Shown: in pieces, positions 7,133-15,801 of the stretch
How the letters are laid out: the number at the start of each line of letters is the position of its first letter
Position numbering within the stretch: the stretch's first letter is position 1
Assembly: GCA_017619355.1 (NCBI GenBank)
Contig: JAFZSO010000001.1
Coordinates: 1 to 35,612, forward strand
Length of the DNA stretch: 35,612 nucleotides
Source: Muribaculaceae bacterium
GTDB taxonomy: Bacteria > Bacteroidota > Bacteroidia > Bacteroidales > Muribaculaceae
Direction: 5' to 3'
Made by a program: the position numbers and the translations under genes
The notes under the pieces: model-generated
Database searches by the model: none
The model's input: the letters and a program-made list of their open reading frames with translations, nothing else
Told to the model about the DNA's origin: nothing

Positions 7133-10100
7133 TTGCCTGGTTCACAATACGTTGAGCATGATTTGTGGATTAACAGTACTCAGGTGACCAGCGCCAATGC
7201 CAGTGACCTCAGCTTCATCTATGGAGTAACGGGAAACGTGTCTTTCGATGAGTACACCAACACGCTGACGCTAGACAACGCCACCATTACAGTTAACGAC
7301 AATATAAATAATATTGTAAATAAAAATAATGCGTTGACCATCAATGTTGTGGGTACTAACACTCTGAATGGATGGTATAACATAGAATCTGAAACTTCTC
7401 TGAACATCACGGGTACTGGCACACTAGACTGCACTGCTAATGGAAGTGGTATTAGTTGCTATTTTGGTCATAATGTTTCCACTATTACGCCCATGACGCT
7501 TACGATTCAGGGAGGTGTAAATGCGATTTTTAAAGGGAGGGATGGTCTCGCAGGACATTCTCGTGGTACATGTAAGTTGGTTGTAAACGGTGCCAACACC
7601 CGTGTGACCGCTAACGGTTCAAGAACATCTGTTTGTTATGTGGACGCTACCCTGAACGATGGCCTCCGCATCACCCAACCTGTTGGGGCTTACTTCGGCA
7701 ATGCTGGTATTGTGAATGATGCCAACGGCAATACTGTCTCGGGCCAGGATGTGGTCATCTGCAATCCTGATTGCGGGCCTTACGCGGTATATAATGCCGC
7801 CACTACCACGCTCACATTCGCTTATGGCAACAAGCCTGATGGAGCTTACGACCTGAACACGGGAACCATTCAGCCTGCCTGGTTCAATGACGGCACTTAT
7901 GCCAATGTGACGAAGGTGGTCTTCGACCCGTCGTTTGCCGAAGTCCGACCCACAACCACATATTATTGGTTCCGCAACATGTCAAAACTCACTAACATCA
8001 CCGGGCTGAACTATCTCAACACTTCGGAGGTGACCTTTATGAACAGTATGTTCAGTGGTTGTAGTGCTCTCACAAGCCTCGACCTGAGCAGCTTCAACAC
8101 TGCCCAGGTGACAAGCATGACATATATGTTCTTGGGTTGCAGCAACCTTGAAAGCCTGGATATCTCTGGCTTCAACACAGGTAATGTGACCACTATGCTA
8201 GGCATGTTCGCCAACTGCAAAAAGCTCGCCTCCCTTGACCTAAGCAACTTCAACACCGCCAATGTTACCAACATGTACGCTATGTTCATCAATTGTAACA
8301 AGCTCGCCACCCTTGACCTGATGAGCTTCAATACATCGAAAGTAACCGATACAGAGTTGATGTTCGGCGGCTGCAGCAGCCTGACCACCATTTATGTCGA
8401 TGACTCATGGACAACCGCTGCGGTGACCGCGTCGAACAATATGTTCCAGGCCTGCACTAAACTTGTTGGCGGCGCCGGAACCACATATAATGCCAACTAT
8501 CTGGACAAGACATATGCGCGCCTTGACGGAGGACCAAATTCCGCCACCCCTGGCTATTTATCTACAAAACCACAAGGGTATGCGGTGTATGATGCAAGCA
8601 CCACCACGCTTACATTCCGTTATGGCAGCAAACCGGAGGGAGCCTACAGCCTGAACACGGGAACCAACTTGCCTGCTTGGTACAGGGACGGCACTTGCAC
8701 CAATGTGACGAAGGTGGTCTTCGACCCGTCGTTTGCCGAAGCCCGACCCAAAACCACATTTCTATGGTTTAGCGAAATGACACAACTCACAAACATCTCT
8801 GGGTTTAACTATCTCAACACTTCGGAGGTGACCAGCATGCGCGGTATGTTCTATGTTTGTGCTTCTATAACCACTCTTGACCTGAGCAGCTTCAACACAG
8901 CAAAGGTGACCGACATGCTCAGTATGTTCGAGAATTGCCATTCACTGGTTACAATCAAAGTCAGTAACAATTGGAGCACTTCTGCCGTAACGAGTTCCAA
9001 CTACATGTTCAGGGGCTGCAACAGCATCAAGGGCCAGGCAGGCACTACCTATGATGCCAACCATGTTGACAAAGCCTATGCCCATGTCGATGGCGGCACC
9101 AGCAATCCAGGCTACCTGACACATATAAGCAGAATTTACCACGAAGGGCTGTGGTACGTCGTCGAGAACTCATCGTCCCATGGATTGCGACTGCTGGCTC
9201 CGCAGTTTGGAAGCACCTATTCAGGCGATGTGGTCATCCCCGAAAGCTTCAAAATAGGTAGCACCACTTGGAACGTGACCTGCATCGACGAGGAGGCATT
9301 CACCGGCACCGCCGTGACAAGCGTGTTTGTGCCTGGCAACGTCGACCATATTTATTCACGTGCGTTCTATGGCGCCACCCAGCTCAGTAAACTCGTGATT
9401 GGTTACATGTATAGTCCCAGTTACCTGTATTTCGGCGACGACTGGGTGGGCAACAATGCCAGCAATCTGACCTGCTACGTACGCAACCGTTTCATCAACA
9501 GCTACGAGAACTTGTTCAGCGGAATGAATTTCTCGCCGTGGGTACTTATATCTGAAAGCTACTACACCGATCTGCATCCCTACCGTGCGTTCTCGTGTAA
9601 GTACAAAGTGACGTTGCCCGAAGGCCTCGAGGCATACTATGTGAAGGACTTCAATTCTGCTACGCGCACCGCAGTGACACAGAAATTCACCGGTGTTCTG
9701 CCCGCCAATACCGGCTTCTTGCTCAAGGGCTCAGAGAGCAAGATCTACCTGCTCGAAAAGAGCACGGCAACGCCTGCCACCGTCACAGGCAACCTTCTCG
9801 TGGCCTACAAGAGTGGCGATGCCAGCCCTTGGACCATACAGGACGACAACTCACGCTTCTACTTCGACGACTATAGCATGGAATGGCTTTCGACAACGAA
9901 TTTGTTTAACTATTGCTCATTCCTTTGCATCCCGAAGAGCCAGCTTGGCGACGACCTGACATCGCCCATCCACCTCGACCTGGAATACACGCCAGAGCTC
10001 CTTGTGGGCGATGCCAACGAAGACGGCGCCGTGAATGTGAACGACATTACCACAATCATCAACTACATCCTGGGCAAGAATCCCGCTCCGTTCAATTTCA

Positions 10101-10183
10101 ACAATGCCAATGTGAATGGCGATAACAAGGTGGATGTGCTGGATATCACCGCCCTCATCAATATCATCTTGGGTATCAATTGA
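7133..10183 (+). CDS. BspA-like (DUF285) repeat protein with C-terminal dockerin, 3' part of the frameshifted gene
   Basis: The frame is open from 7115; TTG at 7133 is the first possible start, but neither promoter nor signal peptide exists. Contents: a third VTSxNAS module (about 8-215, starting HDLWINSTQVTSANASDLS); two DUF285/BspA blocks (about 217-480 and 482-660) with repeats such as LTSLDLSSFNTAQVTSMTYM; a BspA-type LRR segment with IDEEAFTGTAVTSVFVPGNV (about 665-800); a C-terminal beta region; and a type I dockerin (about 959-1016) with GDANEDGAVNVNDITTIINY and NVNGDNKVDVLDITALINII. The two DUF285 blocks share a long near-identical DNA run at about 7902 and 8700, implying internal duplication. 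It probably makes no exported product unless the frameshift is bypassed or is a sequencing error. Confidence 0.8.
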   Translation: MPGSQYVEHDLWINSTQVTSANASDLSFIYGVTGNVSFDEYTNTLTLDNATITVNDNINNIVNKNNALTINVVGTNTLNGWYNIESETSLNITGTGTLDCTANGSGISCYFGHNVSTITPMTLTIQGGVNAIFKGRDGLAGHSRGTCKLVVNGANTRVTANGSRTSVCYVDATLNDGLRITQPVGAYFGNAGIVNDANGNTVSGQDVVICNPDCGPYAVYNAATTTLTFAYGNKPDGAYDLNTGTIQPAWFNDGTYANVTKVVFDPSFAEVRPTTTYYWFRNMSKLTNITGLNYLNTSEVTFMNSMFSGCSALTSLDLSSFNTAQVTSMTYMFLGCSNLESLDISGFNTGNVTTMLGMFANCKKLASLDLSNFNTANVTNMYAMFINCNKLATLDLMSFNTSKVTDTELMFGGCSSLTTIYVDDSWTTAAVTASNNMFQACTKLVGGAGTTYNANYLDKTYARLDGGPNSATPGYLSTKPQGYAVYDASTTTLTFRYGSKPEGAYSLNTGTNLPAWYRDGTCTNVTKVVFDPSFAEARPKTTFLWFSEMTQLTNISGFNYLNTSEVTSMRGMFYVCASITTLDLSSFNTAKVTDMLSMFENCHSLVTIKVSNNWSTSAVTSSNYMFRGCNSIKGQAGTTYDANHVDKAYAHVDGGTSNPGYLTHISRIYHEGLWYVVENSSSHGLRLLAPQFGSTYSGDVVIPESFKIGSTTWNVTCIDEEAFTGTAVTSVFVPGNVDHIYSRAFYGATQLSKLVIGYMYSPSYLYFGDDWVGNNASNLTCYVRNRFINSYENLFSGMNFSPWVLISESYYTDLHPYRAFSCKYKVTLPEGLEAYYVKDFNSATRTAVTQKFTGVLPANTGFLLKGSESKIYLLEKSTATPATVTGNLLVAYKSGDASPWTIQDDNSRFYFDDYSMEWLSTTNLFNYCSFLCIPKSQLGDDLTSPIHLDLEYTPELLVGDANEDGAVNVNDITTIINYILGKNPAPFNFNNANVNGDNKVDVLDITALINIILGIN

Positions 10184-10211
10184 TTTCCAAGAGACCAATA
10201 ATTGGGTGGGG

Positions 10212-10829
10212 TTAGTCGTGTTCGAGGAGGTTGGCGGCGATGCCGTCGGCGAGCTGCACGAGGGAGCACAGGGGGTGCTGGTCGCGTGCTGCATTGAGGC
10301 TCTTGGTGGCTTCGACGCTCTGCATGGGCAGGTCCCAAGCGGTCATGTGCCAACGGATGGCAAGCAGTTCGGTCTGCGTGATTTCGAGTCCGGCCCAGAG
10401 CGCCATCATGGCCGATTTCTCGCCATGCCCCATGGGGAAGTTAGAGTAGTCGATATCGTAGCTGTCGACCTCGACCCATAGTCCCGTTTCATCTTTGCGT
10501 TTCTTGCGGGTGGGGCGGTAGATGTCGGCCTTGCAGATGTCGTGGAGCAGCGAGGCAATGATCACGCTCTCGCGCTTGAGCTGATTCTCCAGTTCGGGGC
10601 GAAGTTCCAGGGTTATGTCGCGCAGCTTGAGGGCGGCGTGGCACACATTGAGCGAGTGCTCGAGCAGTCCGCCGTCGTGGTTCAGATGGTGGTTGACGCT
10701 GGCGGGGGCGGTGAAGAAGTGGTTGCGTCCCTCGTCGAGGTATTCAATGAGGTCATCTACGCCCTCGCGCCCGGTGGAGCGGAGCAGGTCGATGAATTCC
10801 TGTTTTTTGAGTTCTATAGTAGGGTCCAT
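10212..10829 (-). CDS. HD-domain phosphohydrolase
   Basis: This 205-residue cytoplasmic protein has the HD metal-binding pattern: H58 in GGLLEHSLNV, H96-D97 in SLLHDICK, H135 in GHGEKS and a late Asp in VQLADG (near 194). HD proteins hydrolyse phosphomonoesters, phosphodiesters or nucleotides; the substrate here is unknown. The arrangement GGLLEHS...LLHDICK resembles the HD module of YhaM-type 3'-5' exonucleases, but no OB domain is present. The gene follows the M16 gene by 32 bases, a gap containing the hairpin GCCTGC-TTC-GCAGGC (10844-10858), and is likely co-transcribed with it. Confidence 0.85.
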   Translation of the reverse strand: MDPTIELKKQEFIDLLRSTGREGVDDLIEYLDEGRNHFFTAPASVNHHLNHDGGLLEHSLNVCHAALKLRDITLELRPELENQLKRESVIIASLLHDICKADIYRPTRKKRKDETGLWVEVDSYDIDYSNFPMGHGEKSAMMALWAGLEITQTELLAIRWHMTAWDLPMQSVEATKSLNAARDQHPLCSLVQLADGIAANLLEHD

Positions 10830-10843
10830 AATGTGTTTAGGAT

Positions 10844-10858
10844 GCCTGCTTCGCAGGC
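10844..10858. repeat. Short intercistronic hairpin
   Basis: GCCTGC-TTC-GCAGGC, a perfect 6-bp stem with a 3-base loop, sits between the M16 and HD genes. It has the same tight-loop style as the hairpins in the 5173-5516 mosaic. Confidence 0.6.
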
Positions 10859-10861
10859 GGT

Positions 10862-12145
10862 TTAGGGTTGAGTGTTGATGGTTTGGGCGTCGCCGGCGAT
10901 GACGATGCGCATGCGTTCGGGGAGCAGATAGCGTTGTGCCAGCTCGCGCAGTTCCTCAGCGGTGACCTGCTGGAGGGTGGTCACCTGGTCGTTGAAGTAC
11001 TCGGGATAGGTGCCGAAGAGCAAGGTAGAATTGACATACTCTGCCATGGTGAACGGCGTGTCGAGTGTCTTTGCCAAGTCGCTCATAATATGCTGTTTCA
11101 CGATGTTGAGCTCAACTTCTGGTATAAGTTCGTCGTGAAACCGTTTCATCTCCTTTTTCACCTCGTCGATGATGCTCCATGTGTAGCGTGTGGCGCACTC
11201 GGTGTTGATGCCAATGTAGGCATCGGCTTTGCGGCCGGCAAGGTAGGCGCTGATGCCATAGGTATAGCCTTTCTGCTCGCGGATGTTCTGGTTGAGCCGG
11301 CTGCCGAAGTAGCCGCCCAGCGCCATGACCAGGATGCGCAACTTGTTGTAGTCGGGGTGGCGGCGAGGCACGGCTCGCAGGGTGAGGTAGAGGGCCGACT
11401 GCACCGCCTGTGGCTTGTCGATGATTTTGAGCATCTCAGGTTGCGGCTCGATGGGTGGCTCGATTTCGTCGTCGATGAGTCCCGGGCAGTTCCAGGCGCC
11501 CACGGCGCGCTCAATCATGGCGAGTTCTTTGTCGGTGACTTTGCCCGACACAATCACATGGCAGTTGCTGGAGTTATAGTGCGTGGCATAAAACTGCTTT
11601 ACCTCGTCGGGCGTGATGCTCATGATGCCCTCGGGGGTGGTGATGCGGGCCAGGGGATGGCGCGGACCGTAGTAGAGCTGGCGCATGGCCTCGCTGGCGA
11701 GGGTTTTCACCTGCTGGCGTGCGGTGGCGCAGTTGCCGGCAAGCCGCTGCTTGGTCACTTCGAGCTCGTCGGCGGGGAGCGATGGCTGGGTCACGCAGGT
11801 CATGAACAGCTCGGCCATCTTCTCGAGGTGCTCGTTGAGCGAGGAGATGGACAGGATGGAGCGGAAGTCGTGGGATTGCGACGACTTCCACGCGCCGTGG
11901 TAGTCGAGCGCCTCGGCCACCTCGGCAGGCGATTGCAGGCGGTTGCCCTGCAGCACATTGGCGGCGGTGAGATAGGCAATCATCGATTTGCTCTCGTGCA
12001 TGGCTCCACCTCCCATGAGCAGGGTGAGACGGCACACCTCGTCTTCACCGTTGCCTATCACCCACATGGGCATGCCGTTGGGCAGCCGCACGGGTGTGGG
12101 GCAGGTGAGGCTCAGGTCGGTGAAGTTGTGGATGGCGGGACGCAT
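10862..12145 (-). CDS. M16-family peptidase-like protein lacking the zinc motif
   Basis: This 427-residue protein has the two-domain M16B (insulinase/processing peptidase) layout: an N-terminal domain to about 230 and a C-terminal domain with NIREQKGYTYGISAYLAG (287-304). The latter carries the conserved substrate-binding Arg289 and Tyr296. The zinc motif HxxEH, expected at about 57-61, is replaced by AYLTAANVLQGN. In M16B heterodimers one subunit holds HxxEH and the other the R/Y pair, so this looks like the non-catalytic R/Y partner. No HxxEH subunit is in the window. No signal peptide is seen. It lies downstream of kdsB on the same strand, separated by 212 bp containing two repeats. Confidence 0.85.
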   Translation of the reverse strand: MRPAIHNFTDLSLTCPTPVRLPNGMPMWVIGNGEDEVCRLTLLMGGGAMHESKSMIAYLTAANVLQGNRLQSPAEVAEALDYHGAWKSSQSHDFRSILSISSLNEHLEKMAELFMTCVTQPSLPADELEVTKQRLAGNCATARQQVKTLASEAMRQLYYGPRHPLARITTPEGIMSITPDEVKQFYATHYNSSNCHVIVSGKVTDKELAMIERAVGAWNCPGLIDDEIEPPIEPQPEMLKIIDKPQAVQSALYLTLRAVPRRHPDYNKLRILVMALGGYFGSRLNQNIREQKGYTYGISAYLAGRKADAYIGINTECATRYTWSIIDEVKKEMKRFHDELIPEVELNIVKQHIMSDLAKTLDTPFTMAEYVNSTLLFGTYPEYFNDQVTTLQQVTAEELRELAQRYLLPERMRIVIAGDAQTINTQP

Positions 12146-12174
12146 GGTTGGGATGAGGGTTTTATGTCAGACAA

Positions 12175-12256
12175 TTGGGTCGAGTGGTGCTGCCTATGGC
12201 ACCGCACGCCAGCATAGCTGACTGGTGCTGCACCATCGCCCCGAGCTGACGGTTGA
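12175..12256. repeat. Dispersed copy of the 83-bp hairpin repeat
   Basis: This starts TTGGGTCGAGTGGTGCTGCC and follows the copy at 5173-5255 through CACCGCAC, CCAGC, GCTGACT, TGCTGCACCATC and CCCCGAGC. Hairpin stems are kept although their tips differ: CAGC-ATA-GCTG here against CAGCC-TTC-GGCTG there. It lies between kdsB and the M16 gene. Confidence 0.8.
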
Positions 12257-12304
12257 TGACAATTAGTGACTATTATTTTTATTGATGACACTTATTTTTG
12301 ATGC

Positions 12305-12360
12305 GGGATTCGGGATTAGGGAGGAGAGATTAGGGATTAGGGATTAGGGATGAGGGATTA
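12305..12360. repeat. Eight-unit array of 7-bp repeats ending at the kdsB stop codon
   Basis: In register the units are GGGATTC, GGGATTA, GGGAGGA, GAGATTA, GGGATTA, GGGATTA, GGGATGA, GGGATTA. Read on the coding strand, the array starts with the TAA stop of kdsB as the first three bases of TAATCCC. Confidence 0.9.
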
Positions 12361-13119
12361 GGGGTGGGCGAGGAGGTATTGCTCGGCGCGGGCGAGGTCG
12401 TCGGGGGTGTCGATGCCTATGGTCTCGATGTTGCTGATGCCCACCTTTATTATATATCCGTTCTGGAGCCAGCGCAGCTGCTCGAGTCTCTCGGCGAGTT
12501 CGAGCGGCGACTGGGGCAGGGTGGAGATGGCGTGCAGCACATGAGAGCGGTAGGCATACATGCCCAGATGGGTGTAGAACTGATGATGCTTGGGCCAATC
12601 CTCCACGGGCACACCGCGCAGGAAGGGCACTACCGAGCGGGAGAAGTAGAGTGCGTTCCAGTCCTCGTCAATCACCACCTTGGCGGCGTTGGGGTTCTGC
12701 AACTCGGCCACGGGACGGTTGGCATCGAAGGGCTTCACGAGCGTGGCAATGTCGGTGCAGTCGTGGTCAAAGCATGCCATGATGGCGCGCAGCTGGTCGG
12801 GGTGGACAAAGGGTTCATCGCCCTGAATGTTGATGATCACATCTTCGCCGCCACCGTTCTTCTCGTAGGCCTCCATGCAGCGGTCGGTGCCGCTCTGGTG
12901 GTCGGTGCGCGTCATGATGCAGCGTCCTCCAAAGGCTTCGACGGCGTGGGCTATGCGCTCGTCGTCGGTAGCCACTACCACATTGGGCAGCACTTGGGTG
13001 GCTTGTTCATAAACATGCTGAATCACAGGCTTTCCGCCCAGCATGGCGAGCGGTTTGCCGGGGAAGCGCGTCGATGCGTAACGCGCGGGAATAATTCCTA
13101 TAAATGATAAGTTGTTCAT
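12358..13119 (-). CDS. kdsB: 3-deoxy-manno-octulosonate cytidylyltransferase (CMP-Kdo synthetase)
   Basis: This 253-residue enzyme activates Kdo with CTP to CMP-Kdo for LPS inner-core synthesis in the cytoplasm. Recognisable motifs are IIPARYASTRFPGKPLA (9-25), VVVATDDERI, MTRTDHQSGTDR and IINIQGDEPF. Length matches the family (about 250). The frame opens seven codons earlier, at 13140, but that codon overlaps the -7 element at 13138-13145, so the start at 13119 (MNNLSFIGII) is chosen. The M16 and HD genes follow on the same strand and may belong to the same transcript. The stop codon is the first unit of a heptamer array. Confidence 0.96.
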   Translation of the reverse strand: MNNLSFIGIIPARYASTRFPGKPLAMLGGKPVIQHVYEQATQVLPNVVVATDDERIAHAVEAFGGRCIMTRTDHQSGTDRCMEAYEKNGGGEDVIINIQGDEPFVHPDQLRAIMACFDHDCTDIATLVKPFDANRPVAELQNPNAAKVVIDEDWNALYFSRSVVPFLRGVPVEDWPKHHQFYTHLGMYAYRSHVLHAISTLPQSPLELAERLEQLRWLQNGYIIKVGISNIETIGIDTPDDLARAEQYLLAHP

Positions 13120-13137
13120 CGTCTCTTTATTTTCTTG

Positions 13138-13168
13138 CAAATTTACGGTTAATCTTGCAAAAAATCAA
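13138..13168 (-). promoter_or_regulatory. Promoter of kdsB
   Basis: On the minus strand TTG (13168-13166), 20 bases, TAAATTTG (13145-13138). It decides the kdsB start at 13119. Confidence 0.75.
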
Positions 13169-13203
13169 CTTTTCAAAGCATTTCTCTCCTTTGTGGTGGG
13201 GGT

Positions 13204-13245
13204 GAAAAAGAAAAAGAGGGAGTCAGGTGATAGACTTCCCTCTTT
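13204..13245 (-). terminator. Terminator after tRNA-Met
   Basis: On the minus strand AAAGAGGGA (13245-13237) pairs with TCCCTCTTT (13221-13213), followed by a T-rich run. Confidence 0.8.
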
Positions 13246-13249
13246 CAGG

Positions 13250-13323
13250 TAGCGGGATCGAGAATTGAACTCGAGACCTCCGGGTTATGAATCCGACGCT
13301 CTAACCAACTGAGCTATCCCGCC
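13250..13323 (-). tRNA. tRNA-Met (CAT), elongator type
   Basis: The minus strand folds as a 74-nt tRNA: acceptor GGCGGGA with TCCCGCT (one G-U pair) and discriminator A, D arm GCTC/GAGC, anticodon loop TTCATAA with anticodon CAT, and T arm TCGAG-TTCAATT-CTCGA. CCA is not encoded. The body lacks the initiator pattern (C-A mismatch at 1-72), so it is read as elongator Met; a CAT tRNA modified to read AUA (Ile) cannot be fully excluded. The anticodon stem has one A-C mismatch at its base. Confidence 0.92.
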
Positions 13324-13339
13324 ATCATGTTTTAGCAAT

Positions 13340-13391
13340 GCATTTCGTGAAATGCGACTGCAAATTTACTACCTTTTTGCAAAACCTGCAA
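13340..13391 (-). promoter_or_regulatory. Promoter and leader hairpin of tRNA-Met
   Basis: On the minus strand TTG (13391-13389), 20 bases, TAAATTTG (13368-13361). Between it and the tRNA is a perfect inverted repeat GCATTTC-AC-GAAATGC (13355-13340), which would form a 7-bp hairpin at the start of the precursor transcript. Confidence 0.7.
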
Positions 13392-13503
13392 CATTTTTGT
13401 GGTTTTATTTTCTTGGTTTTTTATAAAACGCTCTCAATTAGTGCCTTGTGCGTGATGATTGATGGATTGTGAACTTGATGGTTGTGTTTTTTCGCATATT
13501 TCA

Positions 13504-13533
13504 TTGTCATGTCTCAAAAAAATGGTAAATTTG
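13504..13533 (+). promoter_or_regulatory. Promoter of glnN
   Basis: TTG (13504-13506), 19 bases, TAAATTTG (13526-13533); the ATG is 51 bases further on. Confidence 0.7.
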
Positions 13534-13584
13534 CGTTTTCTACGACTAAGTGAAGTATCTATTGTAAAGAAGTAAGGGAAATAT

Positions 13585-15774
13585 ATGGCCTATTTAAGAT
13601 TTAGAGAAGTTGAGAAGGCGTTTAACCGTGAGTCGGTCACTGTTGCGATTCCGGATAAGATGCCGAGTGAATACTTTGGCGAGAAGGTGTTTAACCGCAA
13701 GGCAATGTCAAAGTATCTGCCAGAGCCCATTTATCGTGCCCTGGTCGATGCGATTGACAATAAGCAGACTCTGAGCCGCGATGTGGCCGACGAGGTGGCG
13801 CGCGGCATGAAGCAGTGGGCGATTGACATGGGCGTGAACCACTACACCCACTGGTTCCATCCGTTGACCGACGGCACTGCCGAGAAGCACGACTCGTTTA
13901 TCGAGCACGACGGTAATGGTGGTGTGATCGAGGAGTTCTCAGGCAAGCTGCTGGTGCAGCAGGAACCTGATGCCTCGAGTTTTCCGAGCGGAGGCATCCG
14001 CAACACCTTCGAGGCCCGTGGCTACTCGGCCTGGGACATCTCGTCGCCAGCCTTCATCCACAACAACACGCTGTGTATTCCCACCATCTTCATCGCCTAC
14101 TCGGGCGAGTCGCTCGACTACAAGACTCCGCTGCTGCGCGCCGTGAACAGTCTGGACCGCGCCGGCACCGCTGTGGCACAGCTCTTCGACCCAAATGTGA
14201 AGCATGTGATCTCGAATCTGGGCTGGGAGCAGGAGTATTTCCTGGTCGACGAGGCGCTCTATGCCTGCCGTCCTGACCTGGCCATGAGCGGCCGCACGCT
14301 GATGGGACACGAGAGTGCCAAGAACCAGCAGCTCGAAGACCACTACTTTGGCGCAATTCCCAAGCGTGTGGAGGAATTCATGCTCGACCTTGAGATTGAA
14401 TGTCACAAGCTGGGCATCCCTGCCAAGACCCGTCATAACGAGGTGGCGCCAAACCAGTTTGAGATGGCACCTATCTATGAGGAAACGAATCTGGCCAACG
14501 ACCATAACCTGCTGCTGATGAATGTGATGGCCGAGGTGGCCCGCAGGCATCACTTCAGGGTGCTGCTGCATGAGAAGCCATTTGCCGGCATCAATGGTTC
14601 GGGCAAGCACAATAACTGGAGCCTGAGCACCGACACGGGTGTGGAGCTGTTCCGACCCGCCAAGACTCCTAAAGAGAACCTGCAGTTCATCACCTTTGTG
14701 GCCAATGTGATGGCGGCCGTTTATCGGCACAACGGCCTGCTCAAGGCGTCGATTGCGTCGGCCACCAATGCGCATCGACTGGGTGCCAACGAGGCCCCGC
14801 CGGCCATCATCTCCATGTTCCTGGGTTCGCAGCTGAGCAACATTCTCAAGAGCTTTGTGGTGATGAGCGAAGACGAAGATATCGCCTTCAAGAAGCGTGA
14901 GACCTTTGACCTCAAGGTGTCGCAGATTCCTGAGTTGTTGCTCGACAATACCGACCGAAACCGCACCTCGCCCTTTGCCTTCACGGGCAACAGGTTTGAG
15001 TTCAGGGCGGTTGGTTCGTCGGCCAACTGTGCCTCGGCCATGATAGCGCTGAATGCCGCGGTGGCCGACCAGCTGCTGCAGTTCCGCGCCCGTGTCGACG
15101 AGCGTGTGGCTCAGGGCGAAACGGTTGAGCACGCTGTAATCGAAGAAGACAAGGCGCTGATAGCCTATTCGCGCCCCGTGCACTTCGACGGCAACGGCTA
15201 CAGCGACGAGTGGAAGGCTGAGGCGTTGCGTCGCGGACTCGACTGCGAGACCTCGGTACCTCTCATCTTTGACAACTACACACGGCAGGAGAGCATCGAC
15301 ATGTTTGCCCGCACAGGTGTGCTGAGCGAGGTGGAACTCAAGGCCCGCAACGAGGTGAAGTGGGAGATGTATGTGAAGAAGGTGCAGATCGAGGCCCGTG
15401 TGTTTGGCGACCTGGCGTTGAATCACATCATTCCCGTTGCCACGCGTTATGAGAATGTGCTGCTCGACAATGTGTATAAGGTGACCAACCTGTTTCCGCA
15501 AGGGAAGGGCGAACAGATTGCCGCTCAGGATGTTGCGATGATTGAGACCATGTCGGAACATATCAGGTTCATCAAGGACCAGGTGAACCAGCTGGTGGAG
15601 GCTCGCAAGGCGGCCAACAGGATTGAGTCGTTGCGTGAGCGTGCTATCGCTTATCACGACACGGTTGCGCCTTATCTTGAAACGATACGGGAGCATATCG
15701 ACAAACTCGAGCTCATGGTCGACGACGAGATGTGGCCGTTGCCCAAGTATCGGGAACTGCTTTTTATCAGATAA
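13585..15774 (+). CDS. glnN: Glutamine synthetase, type III
   Basis: This 729-residue enzyme makes glutamine from glutamate, ammonia and ATP. The length and sequence are those of the GSIII class common in Bacteroidetes: N-terminal FGEKVFNRKAMSKYLPEPIY, then GVNHYTHWFHPLTDGTAEKHD, FEARGYSAWDISSPAFI, LGWEQEYFLVD, AKTRHNEVAPNQFEMAPIYE, GINGSGKHNNWSLSTD and GANEAPPAIISMFLG. The catalytic Glu of EQEYF and the ATP/glutamate residues in GSGKHNNWS are intact. The TPR gene follows by 27 bases and may be co-transcribed. With gdhA in the same window, it covers both ammonium assimilation routes. Confidence 0.97.
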   Translation: MAYLRFREVEKAFNRESVTVAIPDKMPSEYFGEKVFNRKAMSKYLPEPIYRALVDAIDNKQTLSRDVADEVARGMKQWAIDMGVNHYTHWFHPLTDGTAEKHDSFIEHDGNGGVIEEFSGKLLVQQEPDASSFPSGGIRNTFEARGYSAWDISSPAFIHNNTLCIPTIFIAYSGESLDYKTPLLRAVNSLDRAGTAVAQLFDPNVKHVISNLGWEQEYFLVDEALYACRPDLAMSGRTLMGHESAKNQQLEDHYFGAIPKRVEEFMLDLEIECHKLGIPAKTRHNEVAPNQFEMAPIYEETNLANDHNLLLMNVMAEVARRHHFRVLLHEKPFAGINGSGKHNNWSLSTDTGVELFRPAKTPKENLQFITFVANVMAAVYRHNGLLKASIASATNAHRLGANEAPPAIISMFLGSQLSNILKSFVVMSEDEDIAFKKRETFDLKVSQIPELLLDNTDRNRTSPFAFTGNRFEFRAVGSSANCASAMIALNAAVADQLLQFRARVDERVAQGETVEHAVIEEDKALIAYSRPVHFDGNGYSDEWKAEALRRGLDCETSVPLIFDNYTRQESIDMFARTGVLSEVELKARNEVKWEMYVKKVQIEARVFGDLALNHIIPVATRYENVLLDNVYKVTNLFPQGKGEQIAAQDVAMIETMSEHIRFIKDQVNQLVEARKAANRIESLRERAIAYHDTVAPYLETIREHIDKLELMVDDEMWPLPKYRELLFIR

Positions 15775-15801
15775 TTTGCAAAAAGATATAGATAACTGAA
15801 A

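Noticed and set aside
10868-12217. 449-codon plus-strand frame opposite the M16 gene
   Set aside because: Antisense shadow; it also runs into the dispersed hairpin repeat at its end.
12305-12360. Telomere-like repeat
   Set aside because: GGGATTA resembles telomeric units only by chance; the array is short, internal and tied to a bacterial stop codon.
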